This document shows positions 10,301 to 20,700 of a stretch of DNA of 64,000 nt, in pieces. A program made the translations under genes and the position numbers. The notes beneath the pieces are model-generated. The model saw only the letters and a list, made by a program, of their open reading frames with translations, was not told where the DNA came from and ran no database searches. Position 1 is the stretch's first letter. Each line of letters starts with the position of its first letter. Origin of the DNA: Melitaea cinxia (lineage: Eukaryota > Arthropoda > Insecta > Lepidoptera > Nymphalidae); assembly GCF_905220565.1 (NCBI RefSeq), contig NC_059398.1, positions 4,549,177 through 4,613,176 on the forward strand. Reading direction: 5' to 3'.

Positions 10301-12256
10301 ACCATGAATTCTCATGAATTAAATTAATCAAATTCCCAAAACAATACGTAACTTATGTATTGCATAAATAATTTTTGTTTAATTACGTAATTCAATCAAA
10401 TAATTCATATTGTTTTCTAATAATTCTTAATAGGAACAACATGGACTCAGGAACTGGTCTGGATGGTGGCGAATGATTTGGATTACGAAACAGCAAATAA
10501 AATACCACTGACTGAAAGATATCCATTTCTAGAGTAAGTAAATACGAATATATTTCAATGTTTTTTTTTCATTATTATTATTATAAGAAACATTCCAAAT
10601 ACTTTATTAAATTGTCAATCAATACCAAGTTCCAATACTAGAAATGCCGTCTTACAGCAGAGCCATAAGGACCGGACTTCATGCGTAGCATGATTCATTT
10701 AAACATTCACATATTCTTAAACCATCGGCATGATAAAAGCATTAATAGATTAGACTATTAATATTTATAATGAAAGTATTACTTCAAATTTGTAGGTACT
10801 TTCTCGGGGTACAAAATTAGGAACATTAATTATCAATTGAAAAATTTGCAGATTCTCAGTGTATGTTCATCCGGTGATGAAAAAACGATTTCAAGAAGAA
10901 AACAGTGACTGCGAACGAAAATTAAAACTTCTAGACTACGTCACCCAACCAGGCGTCGACCAGCTAGAGAAAATGCCATCACCGCGTTTTGTCAAAACGC
11001 ATCTACCTCTTTCCCTTTTACCGCCTACATTACTGGAGACTGCCAAAGTGGTTTACGTTGCCCGAGATCCGCGAGATGTCGCCGTCTCTTTTTTCCATCT
11101 TAGTAAGTCAATAAGGACGCAAGGTTACATCGGTGATTTCAAAACTTACTGGCAATTCTTCATAAAGGACTTTCGTGAGTTTAAATATTCTTAAATGATT
11201 TATAGATTACATAATTATATAAACGTTAACTAAATGAAACTGTTTTTAGATCATTGGACTCCATATTTCGAGCACATTAAGGAAGCGTGGGAACAAAGAC
11301 ACAATCCTAATTTGTTGTTTTTATTTTATGAAGAACTATTAAAGGTATGGTTAAGAAAATATTTGATTAAAAAATTTAATAGCCTAGATTGTTATTTACT
11401 TGTAACAAAAAAGGCTAATATCCAAATTAGTTGATAAACAGCATTGTTAGTCTTTTGCACTTTTATTCTTACTTAATACTAATACCGATTTTGTTTCCGA
11501 AATGTAAGTTGCCGAACTATGAACAAAGTCGTAACTCACTAATAGTTAGAAGTTAGTTTAGTTTTAGTTTCAACAATAAAGTTTGTGTTATTTATAACAG
11601 AAATATTTCAAATATTGTTTTTCAGGATCTGTGCGCGGCTGTAGAACGAGTCAGCAAATTTTTCGGCAAAAAATTTACAGAAAAACAAATTGCAGACCTT
11701 TGTGAACATCTTAGTATTGAAAACTTTAAAGTCAACAAATCTGTTAATCATGATGTGATGCGCGAACTCGGTATTCTCAAGGCTAGCGCTGCAACTTTCA
11801 TTAGGAAGGGTGAGAGTGTTAAACAATTTTTTAAAGTGGGTATTCTGACTAAATATAAAGTTTAAATGTCTATTTGTTGAATCTTATACATTGGTTAATC
11901 AGAAATACGACCAAAAGTGTAGGTATGGGTATTTATCTACGTATAGATTTTTTAGCTAATTTATCATTGGCTAATTCATCATGAATATTCTTTACCGGTG
12001 ACATTTTTTGTGCACTTTTCGTTTTCTAGTATACGTATTAATGTTACGAGAAAGAGGTGTTAAAATACAAACACGCTATTTAAATAAGTATATATTTTGT
12101 AATATATTTCTTGCATTTTATTTTTCGAAAAAAATATTTTCAGGTAAAGCTGGTGGTTGGCGCGATTATTTTGATGACGAAATGGCAGCTGAAGCAGATA
12201 AATGGATTGCAAACAATTTACGTGACACCGACTTCAGATTCCCTCACATGTCTTAA
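4381..12256 (+). CDS. SULT-A: cytosolic sulfotransferase, retinol dehydratase-like (exon 1 not in window)
   Basis: Exons are 4381-4515, 10434-10533, 10852-11174, 11250-11344, 11626-11809 and 12144-12256. All intron phases agree and the frame stays open to TAA at 12254. The product is a PAPS-dependent cytosolic sulfotransferase. Visible motifs are the 5'-phosphosulfate loop SYPRSGTTWTQE (split by intron 2), the catalytic-histidine segment FVKTHLPLSLLP, the 3'-phosphate-binding segment VYVARDPRDVAVSFFH, and RKGKAGGWRDYF near the end. The segments PYFEHIKEAW, FLFYEELLK and the C-terminal DTDFRFPHMS suggest the lepidopteran retinol dehydratase group; the substrate is inferred, not shown. The exon visible first starts in phase 1, so an upstream exon with the ATG is required, and nothing like SULT-B exon 1 was found between 1 and 4380. 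Intron 2 has a GC donor and is 5.9 kb because of LINE insertions. The gene may be live with exon 1 further upstream, or a 5'-truncated duplicate. Confidence 0.85.
4905..5091 (+). mobile_element. Dong/R4-like LINE 5'-end fragment
   Basis: TAA repeats lead into AAAAGCCGTGTGGTTCCCGG, then GTCGTAAAAGGCGACTAA and CTCCGAGTGAATAT. The same order is found on the minus strand from 9955 downward, where it is the 5' UTR of the Dong/R4 element. Only the first 180 bp are present, in the opposite orientation to that element. Confidence 0.65.
5092..6605 (-). mobile_element. CR1/Jockey-like LINE, 5'-truncated, in SULT-A intron 2
   Basis: The minus strand carries reverse transcriptase pieces: FEKIMLNQLLFHFK, RGRSTTDAGMALLK, and the catalytic motif FCDLSKAFDCVDH near 6410. 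A further C-terminal region runs 5935-5396 (RLQWNSHLSSLNDKL, then LIYFSYFHSVMSYGMLLWGN). The 3' end has an AATAAA-like signal and a tail of GATTTT units (5092-5118, complement). Several frameshifts make it inactive. It appears to have landed in the Dong/R4 copy at about 6605. Confidence 0.85.
7871..7885. repeat. target-site duplication, left copy
   Basis: AATGCACTTTCCCCA matches 8714-8728 at 14 of 15 bases. Removing one copy together with the insert restores a continuous Dong reading frame (minus strand) through AWGK(R/C)IRRY. Confidence 0.85.
7886..8713 (+). pseudogene. endogenous viral element: alphavirus-like (virga/nege-like) helicase fragment, retrocopied
   Basis: From the first base of the insert the frame starting at 7888 is open to 8259 and resembles the C-terminal half of a viral superfamily 1 RNA helicase. 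It shows YLTFTQEEKKALIGRGY, then ILTIHEAQGQT (helicase motif V region), then AVVAVTRHTNTCVYYTD (motif VI region). A run of A at 8228-8234 coincides with a one-base frameshift; in the next frame the sequence continues to a stop at 8366. About 290 bp of AT-rich sequence follows, with AATAAA near 8660, and the insert ends in poly(A). It is flanked by AATGCACTTTCCCCA (7871-7885) and AATGCGCTTTCCCCA (8714-8728). This is a 5'-truncated, polyadenylated copy of a virus-derived RNA inserted by LINE machinery. Whether the source was viral RNA or a host transcript of an older viral insertion is open; the AATAAA favours a host-type mRNA. The coding content is a broken fragment. Confidence 0.8.
8714..8728. 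repeat. target-site duplication, right copy
   Basis: AATGCGCTTTCCCCA directly follows the poly(A) end of the virus-derived insert. Confidence 0.85.
10057..10120 (+). pseudogene. partial duplicate of SULT-A exon 3
   Basis: The intron end and first 45-50 bases of exon 3 are repeated ahead of the real exon 3 (AG at 10055-10056, then the codons for TTWTQELVW). After VANDL the sequence changes to another source. Even so, it stays open to a GT at 10121, giving 64 nt with the same start and end phases as the true exon (100 nt). It lacks the segment through YPFLE and is probably a rearrangement by-product. Confidence 0.6.
10108..10195 (+). mobile_element. short LINE 3' end with ATT tail
   Basis: AATAAAG is followed by ATT units and an A-rich run, as at other LINE ends in this window. 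It sits between the partial and full copies of exon 3 and has no equivalent in unit B. Confidence 0.5.
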
Positions 12257-13270
12257 TAGCTAATTGCTTTATATCATTCTATCTAGTTATAAATTAACAG
12301 CGATGAATAAATAAAATGTCACCTTACAAGTAAAACAACTACAATATTTACTATTCCCCTGCCCAAAGGTTGCCTGGAAGAAATCGCTGCTTTAACGATA
12401 TGGCCACCTGTTGCAACTAATGCAAATTTTTCATTTTGGTTACTTAATTAAATTTATGTTACTTTTTGTGTTCGTGTGCAAAAAAGTGTAAATAACTAAA
12501 TAAATATATAAATATTTAAAGAGGTTAAATTTAGGAATTCCTATCATCTAAACTAAAACAAACAAATAACAGAAAAAAAACTACTTCCTATATTAGTGAA
12601 GACAATTTTTTTTAGAATCTTTATTTGACAACTAAACACTTACTAACTTATTTTAGATATGCCTTGAATCAAAAGGTTTGCTAAAGAAATAAAGAAAAAA
12701 CAAGAGGGTTATATAACCATTTATTTGAATAAAATGTTTATTTCAGTATTCCTTTGTAACACCATATTTATGTTAACATTGACAAATAACGGTAGTTATT
12801 ATAATATTAAGTAAGCACTTTTTTTATTATTATTATAATACGTCATAATTTTAATACCACTACAAAAAAATAAAACAATGTCTCAGTCCTTCTTCACGAT
12901 TTTATTTAAATAATACGGTTATACAAAGAAAATAAATTAAAAGCCAGATTTTAAAATCAATCATTCGTTGGTAATATAAAAATTCTAACCAGACTCATAA
13001 TAGTGGATAATAACCGTTTTGGGCCGGGCCGCGTCGGACCGGATCGGACCGAACCGACCGTATCTAACCGGACCATCCGGACCGGCGCGGCCGTCGCCCG
13101 CGCGCAACGAACCGGCAACGTACACATCTATCAAAAGCGACTCTATAATATAAAATGGGAGACGACTCCCGCACCTAACGTCTCGCCGCCACGAGCGGCT
13201 TTTAAAACTATTATACACTTATAGAAAATCACAAAATTCAAGCGGAAAATAATAGGAATCGATATAGTGT
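12257..13270. other. 3' flank copied from the convergent gene's 3' UTR
   Basis: From 12711 on, this is nearly identical to 37661-38223, which is the 3' UTR of the minus-strand PP2C/MAP-like gene. It includes a GC-rich patch with repeated CGGACCGG-like units (13020-13110). The bases just before 12711 differ clearly more between the copies. Confidence 0.75.
12303..12313 (+). terminator. SULT-A polyadenylation signal
   Basis: GATGAATAAATAAAAT lies about 50 bases after the stop and is conserved in unit B at 37433-37445. Confidence 0.6.
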
Positions 13271-13429
13271 CTACGCGATGACGTCGGGTAGGAGCGCGTT
13301 GTCGGCGGGCGGACTGGGCGGAGCCTTCAGCGGCTCGTCAGCACCGTTCAGCGGCTTCTCGGCCAACGGCTTCTTGTCTACGGCTTTCTTCACGCTCAGC
13401 TTGGGGACGCTCTTCACGCCGCCCGAGGA
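13271..13429 (-). pseudogene. orphan duplicate of the last exon of the PP2C/MAP-like gene
   Basis: The minus strand encodes the same C-terminus as 38224-38382 (SVKKAVDKKPLAEKPLNGAD, later NALLPDVIA and stop). The acceptor present in the true copy (ACGGTAG) has become ACGGTAAT, and the first codons differ. No other exon of the gene lies in unit A, so this is a passenger exon of the segmental duplication and cannot be spliced normally. Confidence 0.9.
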
Positions 13430-13647
13430 TTACCGTAACCGTTTAATTTTCGAGAGGATTTTAATTTTATACCTTGTGTGATTTAAAAAATAAATTAAAA
13501 ACTCTTAGAGATTCAACCCACATCCCCGCCTCGTATTGGATGACATTTGGTATAAAACTGTCAACTTTATTTTGTAATGAAAGAAACGTGATATTTAACT
13601 TCTAAATACTAATATAGCAAATCATGTATCATGGTAAGGTACCTTTC

Positions 13648-13977
13648 GTAGCCTGTTTGGCTACGGCAATAAAAAATATAGCTACCTTCTCTCTTCCAGT
13701 GGGTGTCGTAAGAGGCGACTAAGGCATAACACACTTCCACTACCACCTTGGAACTTAAAAAACCGACCGATAGCGGGATAACCATCCAACTGCTTGCTTT
13801 TAACTACTCAGGCCGAAGACGGGCAGCAGTATCTTCGATACGACAAAGCCAGCCCTTCGGTCACAAGCCCGCCTGCCCAGCGTGGTGACTATGTGCAACA
13901 CACATGAGTTCATGCCATTTTTGGCGCGAACTTGCGCAAGCCTATGTCCAGTAGTGGACTGCGATAGGCTGAAGTGA
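13648..13977 (+). repeat. RTE-derived SINE-like repeat
   Basis: It starts TGTTTGGCTACGGCA, contains GGGTGTCGTAAGAGGCGACTAAG and GGTGACTATGTGCAACACAC, and ends CCTATGTCCAGTAGTGGACTGCGATAGGCTGAA. The first part matches the 5' region and the last part the 3' end of the RTE LINE at 32431-36085. Confidence 0.8.
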
Positions 13978-14417
13978 ACACACCTTTCGTAATACCAGAA
14001 ACATCTGTGAGCTTTTTTATCTTACTTTGGTTCTCACACACGAGTTCACACGCATACAACTTTCTCTTCTTTCTCCAAAACACAATAGTATTAATTACTA
14101 TACTAAGTACCATCAAAATTATTTTTAAGGGATTTTTTTAATACAATTATAAAAGTATGCTTGTTTCGATGTAATTTACATACGAGTATATACATATATT
14201 TATATTATTCTTCGTTTTTCCATACCATTTTCAAAACTTACAGTCACATAGAATATGACGAGGAAAGGGACGTTACATAATTCCGATCTTTGTGTGATTC
14301 ATAATTTTAAGCTCATTTTATAACAAATATAAATATTATAACAATTACATATTACTAAGGAAAGTAAAAAAAATAATAATTTAAAAAAATACTCATTTCG
14401 AGACCGGTATCGGTCGA
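13978..14417. other. AT-rich, nothing recognised
   Basis: No exon, RNA gene or clear repeat was identified. Confidence 0.4.
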
Positions 14418-14965
14418 TTGTATTCTTCTCGAAGTATATCAGGGGTATGTCTTACTTGGCCACGTCATTCAACTAGGCCGAATTTACTTCGAGAAGCTGA
14501 TATGCGGATTCGCTTGAGCTGGGAGACGTTTGGCAGGCTTCTTCGAGTTTTCACTTCGAAGACAAAAGTCTTCGAACAATGCATCCTGCCCGTTTTAATA
14601 TACGGTGCCGAGACGTGGACACTGACGAGGGCACTAGTGCACAAGTTTAAAGTCGCTCAAAGTGCAATGGAACAGGCTATACTTGGAGTATTTTTAAAGA
14701 TAGGATCAGAAATGAAACTATCCGCCGGAGAACGAGTTGAAGTGGCAGTGGGTTGGACACCTGCGTCGCAGGATCGATGGCCACTGAAGCAGACCTGGAG
14801 TTTATACCGCGTGTTGGCCCTCCGGTCTGCTCGACAGACGATCTTCGTAAGATTGCCAGTGGCAGCTGGATGAGGATTGCGGAAAACCGTGATATTTGGC
14901 TTGAACTTGGGAAGGCCAATGTCCAGCGGTGGACTGCGATAGGCTCAAGTGTGTGAAGTGTGACG
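14418..14965 (+). mobile_element. RTE LINE 3' fragment
   Basis: The open frame includes FEQCILPVLIYGAETWTLT and, after a frameshift, DIWLELGKANVQRWTAIG. This is the C-terminal end of an RTE-type ORF. The terminal GGCCAATGTCCAGCGGTGGACTGCGATAGGCT matches other RTE tails in the window. Confidence 0.8.
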
Positions 14966-15275
14966 GAGAGGAACATAATTTAAGAGCACCATTAATTGCG
15001 TTTGTATTACTTGTTATCTCAAACGAATATCGTGTCCTAAATGCACTAATGAACCCACTGGATTGTCGACTGTCAGATGTTTAATAGAGTTGGGGTAGCG
15101 TCATATAAGTGTAAGTAAGGTTTTTTTATTTTCTAATAGTTTTATCTGAAAACAACATTTCATTCTCACTTTTCAAAACAGATCTCGCTAGTGTTTCTCG
15201 CATTATTAAAGTACTATCACCAAGGCTAAATCATTTTTAATCATGATATATTTCTCATCTTCTTTATATATATAC
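14966..15275. other. spacer, nothing recognised
   Basis: AT-rich sequence without motifs. Confidence 0.4.
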
Positions 15276-15500
15276 TAGCTGTGCCCGCGGCTTCGCCCGC
15301 GTTGAAATCAGTGTTTCACAAAGTTTTTCCGGCAAACTTCCAGTGAAACTCTCATCAAAATCGTCTTAGCCGTTCCGTTAACCTTCCTCTTGAACCGCAT
15401 GAAAATCCGTTCAGTAGATTTTGAGGAAATCGGTCACATACACTTTTGGGGGCATTGTTTTATAATACACTAACTATTACCCGCGACTACATCCGCGTGG
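15276..15500 (+). repeat. dispersed repeat with GCCCGCGGCTTCGCCCGCGT head
   Basis: ACTAGCTGTGCCCGCGGCTT is a very common opening of lepidopteran repeats. A related, more decayed copy is at 47860-48060. Confidence 0.6.
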
Positions 15501-15734
15501 TTATGAAGATATGCATTACTATTAAGATGTTTAACGCATTTTTTTTTTATTTCAGTCACTTGAAATGCTTATTACACTGAGTAACTTTTTAAAAGGCACA
15601 ATTTAGTATAATTTAATAGTTGTTTTTATGTAACCTCTCTATACACCACATTCTTAGTTTTATTTTCAGGCTGCAGTAGAAATAACCTCTCGACGAACTT
15701 ATAGCTGCTGTATATGTTTCATACAAACTATCGA

Positions 15735-16790
15735 CCCCAATTAAACCCCCTTAGCATTGGAATATCGCAAAATCCCTTCTTAGCGGACGTCTACTAACTA
15801 TAATCTACCCTTAGGGGTCGAATTTCGTAAAATTCCTTCTTAGCGAAGGTCTACGCCCTATAAGGAGCCTTTTTGCCAAATTTCAAGTTTGTAGGTGTTA
15901 TAATTTTGGAGATTTCGTGATGAGTGAGTAAACCTACCATCCCCCGTTTTAACCCCAAAAGGGAGTTGATTTCTAAAGATACATTATTTGGACAGCTCCT
16001 CATCATCTATAGAGCATACATTTTAAATTTCAAGTCGCTTACTTCAAAAACATAGGACTTTCATACAAACTTCCAAACCCCGTTTTATCCCCTCAGGGGT
16101 CGAGTTTCGTAAAATGAGTTCTTAGCAGATGTCTACGCCCTATAAGGAACCTATCTGCAAAATTTCAAGTTTATAGCTGTTATAGTTTCGGTGATTTCGT
16201 GATGAATAAGTCAACCTACCATCCCCCATTTTCAACCCAAAAGGGAGTTGATTTCTAAAGATACATTATTTGAACACATCCTCACCATCTATAGAGCATA
16301 CAGTTTAAATTTCAAGTCTCTTACTTAAAAAACATAGGACTTTCATATAAACTCCCAAACCCCCATTTTATCCCTTTAGGGGTCGAGTTTCGTAAAATCA
16401 ATTCATAGTGAATGTCTGAGCCCTATAAGGAACTTACTTACCAAATTTCAAGTTTTTAGCTGTTATAGTTTCGGAGATTTCGTGATGAGTGAGTCAACCT
16501 ACCATACCCCGTTTCAACCCTAAAAGGGAGTTGATTTCTAAACATACATTATTTGAACACCTTGTCACTATCTATAGAGCATAAATTTTAAATTTCAGTT
16601 CTCTTACTTCAAAAACATAGGACTTTCATACAAACTTCTAACCCCCGTTTTACCCCCTTAGGGGTCGAATTTCGTAAAATCCGTTCTTAGCGGATGCCTA
16701 CGTTGTATAAGAAGCCTATCTGCCAAATTTCAAGTTTGTAGGCGTTATAGTTTCGGAGATTTTGTGATGAGTGACCTTTCGCTTTTATAT
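15735..16790. repeat. tandem array, unit about 282 bp, nearly four copies
   Basis: The block AGGGGTCGAATTTCGTAAAAT starts at 15813, 16095, 16378 and 16660 (spacing 282, 283, 282). Each unit also holds CCTATAAGGA, TTTCGTGATGA, AACCTACCAT and GGGAGTTGATTTCTAAA. No stable open frame runs through the units. Confidence 0.85.
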
Positions 16791-16806
16791 ATATTATAGA
16801 TGAATT

Positions 16807-16930
16807 AATTGAGATATTTGACCGACTACACTTTGCTATAAAATATACAAAACCGGGATATCTGGAGCGAACTTTGGGGGGTCTATGTCCAGCAGTGGAC
16901 TGCAATAGGCTGAACTGACTGACTGACTGA
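16807..16930 (+). mobile_element. RTE LINE 3'-tail fragment
   Basis: GGTCTATGTCCAGCAGTGGACTGCAATAGGCTGAACTGACTGACTGACTGA matches the RTE end at 36030-36085, including the CTGA tail. Confidence 0.75.
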
Positions 16931-17738
16931 CACGTTGCTAATCTAACCTAAACCTAATTAGTTGGTTCTTTTACTCCTTAGCAAACTTTCTATATGACCC
17001 CATAAATGCCCTTCAAATGCAGCTCTACAGGTTTTTCAAGCTTCTACCGAAATGTGTTGTATATTTAGGCTCTTTATCGCTTCATTTACTTCATAGAAGT
17101 TGGATGAATTGTTTTTATGTATTTTCTGCTTGTTTCGTCCAACTTATTCGCATTTAATAACAAAAAAAAAAAAACGGGCTTGTCTGGATAGTAAATACTT
17201 TTCCTTTTTGTCACACGGATACCTCAATACCATTCCATATACCTATGCATATTTTATGAACATTGAACTACGTATTTTATACATAATAAGAAGCGTAAAG
17301 TATCTACCTACTAGATATTTTAAAACTACTTAATACTATAGTTCAAATAAAAGAAAATATCTAGAAATAGTGATAGTGAAAGTAGTTGATGGACAGAAAT
17401 TCGATTAAATTCACAAAGATTATGTAGAACACGATCTTAAGGTGTAAAAGAAATCGTGTAACCTAAGCATGACGCGATAACGCAGTTTATATTTTTTAAC
17501 TAATATAACTAGTATAGACAGAATAGCCGATCACTAAAACACAACAAAAAAAAACCTGCTAAATATATTATTGAAAGCAATAGTATGAATTCAAAGGCCT
17601 ATTTAAGATTTATATGACACACTTCGTTTACTGACTCTACAGTCAACTCCGAGATTGTGAACTGCGCGCTCGTACTTTCACCTAAGAACGGCAGTAAGCG
17701 TTCTGTTCACGTACATATAAAAAAAAAGTTGAGTTAAC
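16931..17738 (+). promoter_or_regulatory. 5' flank of SULT-B
   Basis: This is the only non-repeat sequence directly upstream of the SULT-B ATG. A TATTTAAG at about 17600 followed by TACAGTCAAC near 17638 could be a TATA-like box and an initiator, which would give a leader of roughly 100 bases. This is inference from spacing only. Confidence 0.3.
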
Positions 17739-20700
17739 ATGGAAAATAACAATTATCCATTGAAAATTCGGGATGTGGAACCAGAACTGGCTGAAATGCT
17801 TATGAAATATTTTACTGGTAAATATTTATTTATCTTATTTACCTATACATGACATATTAATGATATTTGAAGACAATGGTCACTTACTTTAATATTTATT
17901 GTCTGTATATATTAGATTTAGTGATATATGCAAACATTATATAAAACCTTAACATTTAATTAATCCCCAGTATGCACTGACATAATTTGTAGTTCCATAA
18001 CCGCAAAAACTGGAATTAATATAAACAATAATAAACAGTAGGTATTTATAAATTACAAAAAGAAAACAAGGAAATATATCGATAAATGAAGATTAAATTT
18101 CTTATTACATCCAAGATTTAAATGGACGTTGCTTGTTTACTTGTTGTTGATATAACGACTTCACATATACAACGAGCTTGCTTTGAATTAATCTTTTATT
18201 TAATGTAACACTTATCACTTACTTTTAAAATACATATACCTATACGTAATATTTACAGTGTTATTACAATATATATTACAGTACCTTGCAAGCACTTTTA
18301 AATTATTTATTTAATTAAAGGAATTAATCACAAAAAAAAGAACTTGTCAAGAAAGTATAGCTAAAGCAAATTAAATTTTTAATTTAAATAGTGAAAAATA
18401 TCCTAAGGATAATTTAATAAATTACGTCACACAAATTTCGCGATTTTTGGTCCCCTTCCCCGTCCTTGTAACAGATGGATTTATGAGACACCCCTCTCCC
18501 CTCCATGGCCCTTTGCCTCCGATAGGTGTAAAAAGAAACGCTAGTGACTCTTCGTAGTACCAGAGAATCTTGGGCATCGTGACACCGTAGTGGTTGATTA
18601 GGATTAGTTTACTACTATTTCTTTTCTAATGCCATCCCAATAAGCTAGCTGTGTGGCTACGGCAGTGAAGAATATAGCCACCACCTTCTAATTCCGTGGG
18701 TGTCGTAAGAGGCGACTAAGCGATAACATAGTTCCACTACCACCTTGAAACTTATAAAGTCGACTGATGGTGGCATAACCATCCAACTGCTGACTTTAAA
18801 ATACATAGGTCGAAGACAGGCAGCAGCATCTTCGGTACGACAAAACCAGCCCTACGGTGACCAACCCGCTTGCCCAACATGGTGACTATGGGCAACACAC
18901 AAAGACTACACTGGGACTGCGATAGGCTGAAGCGATAATGATGACGATGATCCCAATAAAGGCGAACATAACAAAAAAAATCGTTGAAGTAATTTTCAAA
19001 ATTTTGCGGCACAATTGCAAATAATTGTATATGTATTCATTTAAAATATAGATAAAGTAGATGGACATAATAATAATGATAAAGCGCATAGCTATTGTAA
19101 CTGTAGTTCCTTTAAATCTGTACATCAACAAGTTCTATGTAAATATATTCGTATAATTAAGTAAGTTTTAGCCAGTACGTGTTATGAGTAAAGGTTTAGA
19201 AGAAGTATGGCTATACATATATTTTATAACGAAAATAGTCAGTATTTAATACACTTGATACTATGTAGTCTATCAGTAGAAACTTCCAATATAAGAATTA
19301 AATTATAAGAAAAAATTTCGTACCTATATAGCTAAAAGGATGTAAGGAAGTAGGTACACGCCCATTATCTAGTATCTACGAAGCAGAAATTGCGTTAAGG
19401 TTGTCAGAAGCAAAAGTCAGCGACAGAAAAAATGGCAAATAAATTATTTGCAAGATTTTGTACGGAGTGGTTTTCATTTTACATACTCTGCTTCGGATAT
19501 AATAAAGCGTGCTGTTAAATTAAGTATTGCCTGCCAAGCACTACCCACTCGGTACGATATCCTTTGACATTTGCTATCGCACTCTGGCCTCAATTACGCC
19601 ATGGTATAAACAATAGTACTGTGACACTTGACCGCGGGTCGATGTATTTTATAGCAAGCCCTACGTCTGATTGTCTATAGTTCCTTGCTGTATCGCGGAA
19701 ACAGAATTGTGACCCTTCTTACTACGGTATCGCGATAATAACCTACTAAACTCGTTCAAAGATTCCAGAGGTATGCCGAGGACTAGAAATACGGTTTTCC
19801 TGAATGTGTTACAGATTTGTTTTTGTTTCAATGATTTATATTTAAGTTTAAATCTTATTATTGTAATTTTATTGGTCAAAAAATAGTGGGCTTAGGCCCT
19901 TAGAAATTAACATTGGAGTACATGCTAAAATAGTTAAGTTACAAGGTCGTTACGAATAACATTTTTGTTACTGCAGATATAATCACCTCAGCCTATTACA
20001 GTCTACTGCCGGACATAGGCCTCCACAAGTTCACACCAAAAATGGCGCGAACTCATGTGTGTTGCCAATAGTAACCACGCTGGGCAGGCGGGTTGGTGAC
20101 CGCAGGGCTGGCTTTGTCGCACCGAAGACGCTGCTGCCTGTCTTCGGCCTTTGTATTTCAAAGCCAGCAGTCGGATGGTTATCCCGCCATCGGTCGGCTT
20201 TATAAGTTCCATGGTGGTAGTGGAACTATGTCATCACTTAGTCGCCTCTTACGACACCCACAGGAAGAGAGGGGGTGGCCATGTTCTTTAATGCCGTAGC
20301 CACGCAGATATAATGAGCAACTAAATGAACAAGCTGTACAAATTATTTTTTACAACTATTCGTCGTTGCCATCTCTTTCATTAAACATATAATGCCTCTA
20401 TATTGAACTAAAAACCAAAATACTAAATTTTAACTAATAAACCAAAGATGTTGAAATGTAGACGTGACAATTTTAAAACATCTTCAGAATTGTTATTCTG
20501 TAACAATAATGAATGGCATCAGTCTGCACCTTGATGAACTAAAAAAAAGACGTAGTTGGCCTTTCATAACCTTTTCCAAAAAATCGTGCTTAATTTGCAG
20601 AATAAAAGTATCAAGTATCAGCTCATACTATAAACTCAAATTGTTGACATTTTCTTTTAAATTCATTCAGTACCTTTGGCATGATTCGGAGACAAAAACA

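Larger units (their letters stand above)
3247..13475 (+). repeat. segmental duplication unit A
   Basis: This region is colinear with unit B (about 18186-38450) after transposon insertions are removed. Matching landmarks are 3247/18186 (upstream intron sequence), 4381/22849 (exon 2), 10434/24390 (exon 3), 12144/37020 (last exon) and 13271/38224 (last exon of the convergent gene). Homology fades near 13475 and 38450. The left limit of A may lie before the window, because exon 1 of unit B at 17739 has no counterpart here. Confidence 0.85.

Noticed and set aside
13003..13224. Frames on both strands, repeated at 37953-38174
   Set aside because: They lie in the duplicated 3' UTR of the minus-strand gene; their similarity reflects duplication and conversion, and the sequence is a GC-rich CGGACC-like repeat.
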